Below are positions 31,284 to 33,329 of a DNA stretch of 33,329 bases, in pieces. The position numbers were made by a program, and so were the translations under genes. Source of the DNA: an uncultured Azospirillum sp. (GTDB lineage Bacteria > Pseudomonadota > Alphaproteobacteria > Azospirillales > Azospirillaceae); NCBI RefSeq assembly GCF_946480385.1, contig NZ_CAMLJP010000074.1:1-33329 (forward strand), read 5' to 3'. A model generated the notes under the pieces. It was not told the origin of the DNA and did not search any database. It worked only from the letters and a program-made list of their open reading frames with translations. How positions within the stretch are numbered: position 1 is the first letter of the stretch; the number at the start of each line of letters is the position of its first letter.

Positions 31284-32069
31284 TTAGACCCGGCGGAATG
31301 CGGCGCCGGCCGCCCAGCCGGCCGCGATGGCGCCGACGACGGCGGCCACCCCGTAGATGACCGGGCGGTTGCGGGCGAAGTCCGACACTTCGGCGCTGAA
31401 CCCGATCTTGGACACCACCAGCGGCGTGGTCTGGGCACTGACCACGTCGCCGTCGCGAATCAGCAAGGCTTCGACATTGTACAGCCCGGTCGGGACGTTG
31501 GCCGGAAAATAGATGTTGGTGCGGAACAGCCGTTCGCCCAGGAAGGCGACCTGCCCCATGGAAATGGCGTAGAGCCCCTGGCGCTGCTTGTTGCGGATCA
31601 GCGCGCTGCGGTAGGCGGCAAGCTCGTCCGGCGGCAGGCTGGCGTCGGCCGGCAATTGCAGCTGCGGCAGCCCCAGCTGTTGGCGTTCCAGCACCGGGCG
31701 GCCGACCAGCTGGTCGAGCGGCCGGCTGACCGCCACCGTATAGAAGCTCGGCACCTGTTCGAAGCGCACGCTGTCGGTGTTCATCCACATGCCGGCCACC
31801 CGCTGCTTGCGGCGGACGGTGGCGGGGCCGCGCGGGCCGGTGACGACGATGGCGACGTCGCCCGCCCCGTCGGTGGTGCCGAACAGCACGACCTCCGTGC
31901 CGGTGAAGCCGGTGGTGATGGCGATCAGATGGCTGGACAGGTCGGCGACCAGCTGCTGCGCCCACACCGTCGCCGCCACCGTGCCGCCCAGCAGCAGCCC
32001 GGCCAGCGCCGCGGCGGCCTGGACCAGCCTGCGCTTGGTCGGCCGGCGTTCCATCACCCCCGCCATCAT
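31284..32069 (-). CDS. TIGR02186 / Alph_Pro_TM family membrane protein
   Basis: A 261-residue envelope protein with an N-terminal signal or anchor (LVQAAAALAGLLLGGTVAATVWA), a soluble periplasmic region, and a C-terminal helix (VIYGVAAVVGAIAAGWAAGAAF). Family-like segments are LIAITTGFTGTEVVLFGTT, AIVVTGPRGPATVRRK and VAGMWMNTDSVRFEQVPSFY. This uncharacterised alphaproteobacterial family usually sits beside TauE/SafE genes. The ATG at 32069 overlaps the TauE stop (ATGA), so translation is coupled; an ATG at 32054 with GGCGGGGGTG upstream is an alternative. It is probably a partner of the exporter (inference). Confidence 0.9.
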   Translation of the reverse strand: MMAGVMERRPTKRRLVQAAAALAGLLLGGTVAATVWAQQLVADLSSHLIAITTGFTGTEVVLFGTTDGAGDVAIVVTGPRGPATVRRKQRVAGMWMNTDSVRFEQVPSFYTVAVSRPLDQLVGRPVLERQQLGLPQLQLPADASLPPDELAAYRSALIRNKQRQGLYAISMGQVAFLGERLFRTNIYFPANVPTGLYNVEALLIRDGDVVSAQTTPLVVSKIGFSAEVSDFARNRPVIYGVAAVVGAIAAGWAAGAAFRRV

Positions 32070-32983
32070 CGCAATCCCATGGTCAGGGTGAACAAATCGT
32101 CGGGGCGGGAGAACAGATCGAAGGCCAGCTTGAGCGCCACCGCCACCACGATCGTCGCCAGCGCCAGCCGGGCGGTCTCGCCGCGCAGGCGGCTGCCCGC
32201 CTTGGTTCCGAACTGGGCGCCGATCACGCCGCCGATCAGCAGCAGAAGCGCCAGCATGGCGTCCACCGTCTGGTTGGTGGCGGCCTGCAGCAGGGTCGCC
32301 GCCGCGGTGGTGAAGATGATCTGGAACAGCGAGGTGCCGGCGACCAGCCCGGCCGGCATGTTCAGCAGATAGATCATCGCCGGGACCAGGAGGAAGCCGC
32401 CGCCGATACCCATGATCGCCACCAGCATGCCGCCGACCGCGCCGATCCCCGCCGGCAGCAGGGCCGAAATATACAGCTTGGAGCGTTGGAACCGCATCTT
32501 GAAGGGCAGGCCGTGCAGCCAGATGTGGCGGTGCAGCTTGCCGCGTTTGGCCGTCGGCGCGCGGCGGCGCAGGATGGCACGGCTGCTTTCCACCAGCATC
32601 ATCCCGCCGATGGTGCCCAGGAAGAAGACGTAGGACAGGGTGATGGCGATGTCGATCTGGCCCAGCCGCTGGAGGATGCCGAAGATCCACACCCCGACCG
32701 CGGTGCCGATCACGCCGCCGCCCAGCATCACCACGCCCAGCTTGACGTCGACGTTGCCGCGCCGCCAATGGGCCAGCACGCCCGACACACTGGCGGCGAC
32801 CAGCTGGTTGGCCTGGGTGCCGACGGCGATGGCGGGGGGGACGCCGATGAAGATCAGCAGCGGCGTCATCAGGAATCCGCCGCCGACGCCGAACATCCCC
32901 GACAGGAAGCCGACGAGCCAGCCCATGCCGAGCACCAGAAGCGCGTTGACCGACATCTCGGCAATCGGCAGGTAGACTTGCAT
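32066..32983 (-). CDS. TauE/SafE family anion exporter
   Basis: A 305-residue inner-membrane permease with about eight helices in two related halves. Each half has the family's glycine motif: GFLSGMFGVGGGFLMTPLL in the first and LVAIMGIGGGFLLVPAMIY in the second. Further family segments are AVGTQANQLVAASVSGVLAHWRRG (read in two parts) and GVIGAQFGTKAGSRL. Members export sulfite, sulfoacetate or related anions. The start ATG at 32983 gives the normal N-terminus; no clear ribosome-binding site is seen. It is first of a three-gene leftward operon with TIGR02186 and USP. Confidence 0.93.
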   Translation of the reverse strand: MQVYLPIAEMSVNALLVLGMGWLVGFLSGMFGVGGGFLMTPLLIFIGVPPAIAVGTQANQLVAASVSGVLAHWRRGNVDVKLGVVMLGGGVIGTAVGVWIFGILQRLGQIDIAITLSYVFFLGTIGGMMLVESSRAILRRRAPTAKRGKLHRHIWLHGLPFKMRFQRSKLYISALLPAGIGAVGGMLVAIMGIGGGFLLVPAMIYLLNMPAGLVAGTSLFQIIFTTAAATLLQAATNQTVDAMLALLLLIGGVIGAQFGTKAGSRLRGETARLALATIVVAVALKLAFDLFSRPDDLFTLTMGLR

Positions 32984-33179
32984 GAATGGGCAATCTGTCG
33001 GGATGTTCAGGAGGGGCGGCGGGACCGGCAGCTTACCCGAGCCGATGCCGTGGCGGAAGACCGCAGCACCGGCTTTCGAGGGGACCTCATCCGGTGAGAG
33101 GGGGCCGGCGAGGAGGGAGCCGGTGAGAGGGGTGGAACAGCGTGGAACGGTTTCCGGCCGATGTTCCACCCCGCCGATC

Positions 33180-33329
33180 CTACCGGCGGGAGAAGGCACC
33201 CTTGCCACCCTTGCGTTCCAGCGCCGAGCCGAGGGTGGGATAGGGATCATCTGGGTTGAGGGTCCAGGGATAGACGCCCTTCGGCCCGGTCGATTCCGGG
33301 CGCGCCAGGATCGCGGCGACGGCGCGCGG
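33180..33329 (-). CDS. 3' end of an unidentified gene, cut by the window edge
   Basis: The last 49 codons of a leftward gene are open to the window edge and end in TAG at 33182-33180. The sequence includes ARPESTGPKGVYPWTLNPDD and ends in GGKGAFSRR. Codon usage is normal for the window (G/C third positions). It lies 196 bases upstream of the TauE gene. The fragment is too short to assign a family. Confidence 0.6.
   Translation of the reverse strand, partial: PRAVAAILARPESTGPKGVYPWTLNPDDPYPTLGSALERKGGKGAFSRR

Noticed and set aside
30069..32372. 767-codon plus-strand frame opposite nfu, USP and TIGR02186 genes
   Set aside because: Antisense to four well-supported genes; Gln/Arg/Gly-rich with no recognisable domain.

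Overview
The window looks like chromosomal DNA of a high-G+C alphaproteobacterium, most likely Rhodospirillales and probably Azospirillum or a close relative. The basis is the G+C-rich third codon positions, frequent GTG/TTG starts, the rsmI-yraN-(SirB1)-gshB order, a TauE / TIGR02186 (Alph_Pro_TM) / universal-stress operon, and family resemblance of the proteins. The species is inferred; no rRNA gene is visible. I see no IS element, prophage, CRISPR array, tRNA or integrase. The window reads as housekeeping and ordinary accessory genes.

Layout: (1) 1-4.6 kb: an outward-facing stable-RNA-like promoter at the left edge, an M23 cell-wall peptidase (+), a leftward motA / FemAB-like acyltransferase / small-protein operon, and a His- and Pro-rich secreted protein (-). 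(2) 4.9-9.2 kb: an exported glutathione-peroxidase-like protein (+), the ccmAB heme-exporter genes (-), a 560-bp gap holding a possible structured small RNA with its own terminator, and a YidE/AspT-type transporter (+). (3) 9.3-12.7 kb: a complete polar-amino-acid ABC importer (ATPase, binding protein, two permeases), ending in a perfect bidirectional terminator. (4) 12.7-17.1 kb: an LpoA-like lipoprotein diverging from rsmI-yraN-SirB1-gshB. (5) 17.1-21.3 kb: a divergent LysR/cupin pair, trpS, a pyroglutamyl-peptidase homologue lacking its catalytic cysteine, a MarR regulator and a cluster of tiny ORFs. (6) 21.5-25.6 kb: an exported alpha/beta hydrolase, comM (-) and a creatininase-family amidohydrolase. 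(7) 25.7-29.0 kb: hrcA-grpE, a stand-alone CheY-like receiver, and an FMN riboswitch controlling ribB. (8) 29.0-33.3 kb, all leftward: a DUF1848 protein, an Nfu-type Fe-S scaffold, then TauE-TIGR02186-USP, and the 3' end of an unidentified gene.

Several genes relate to redox and stress: glutathione synthesis, a peroxidase, cytochrome c maturation, Fe-S assembly, heat-shock control and a universal stress protein. No single new system is obvious. The observations most worth checking are the Gly-for-Cys pyroglutamyl peptidase, the enriched GTAAGGAT motif at gene ends, the possible sRNA at 7.1 kb, the tiny-ORF cluster at 20.6-21.3 kb, the TauE/TIGR02186/USP operon, and a perfect palindrome upstream of hrcA.
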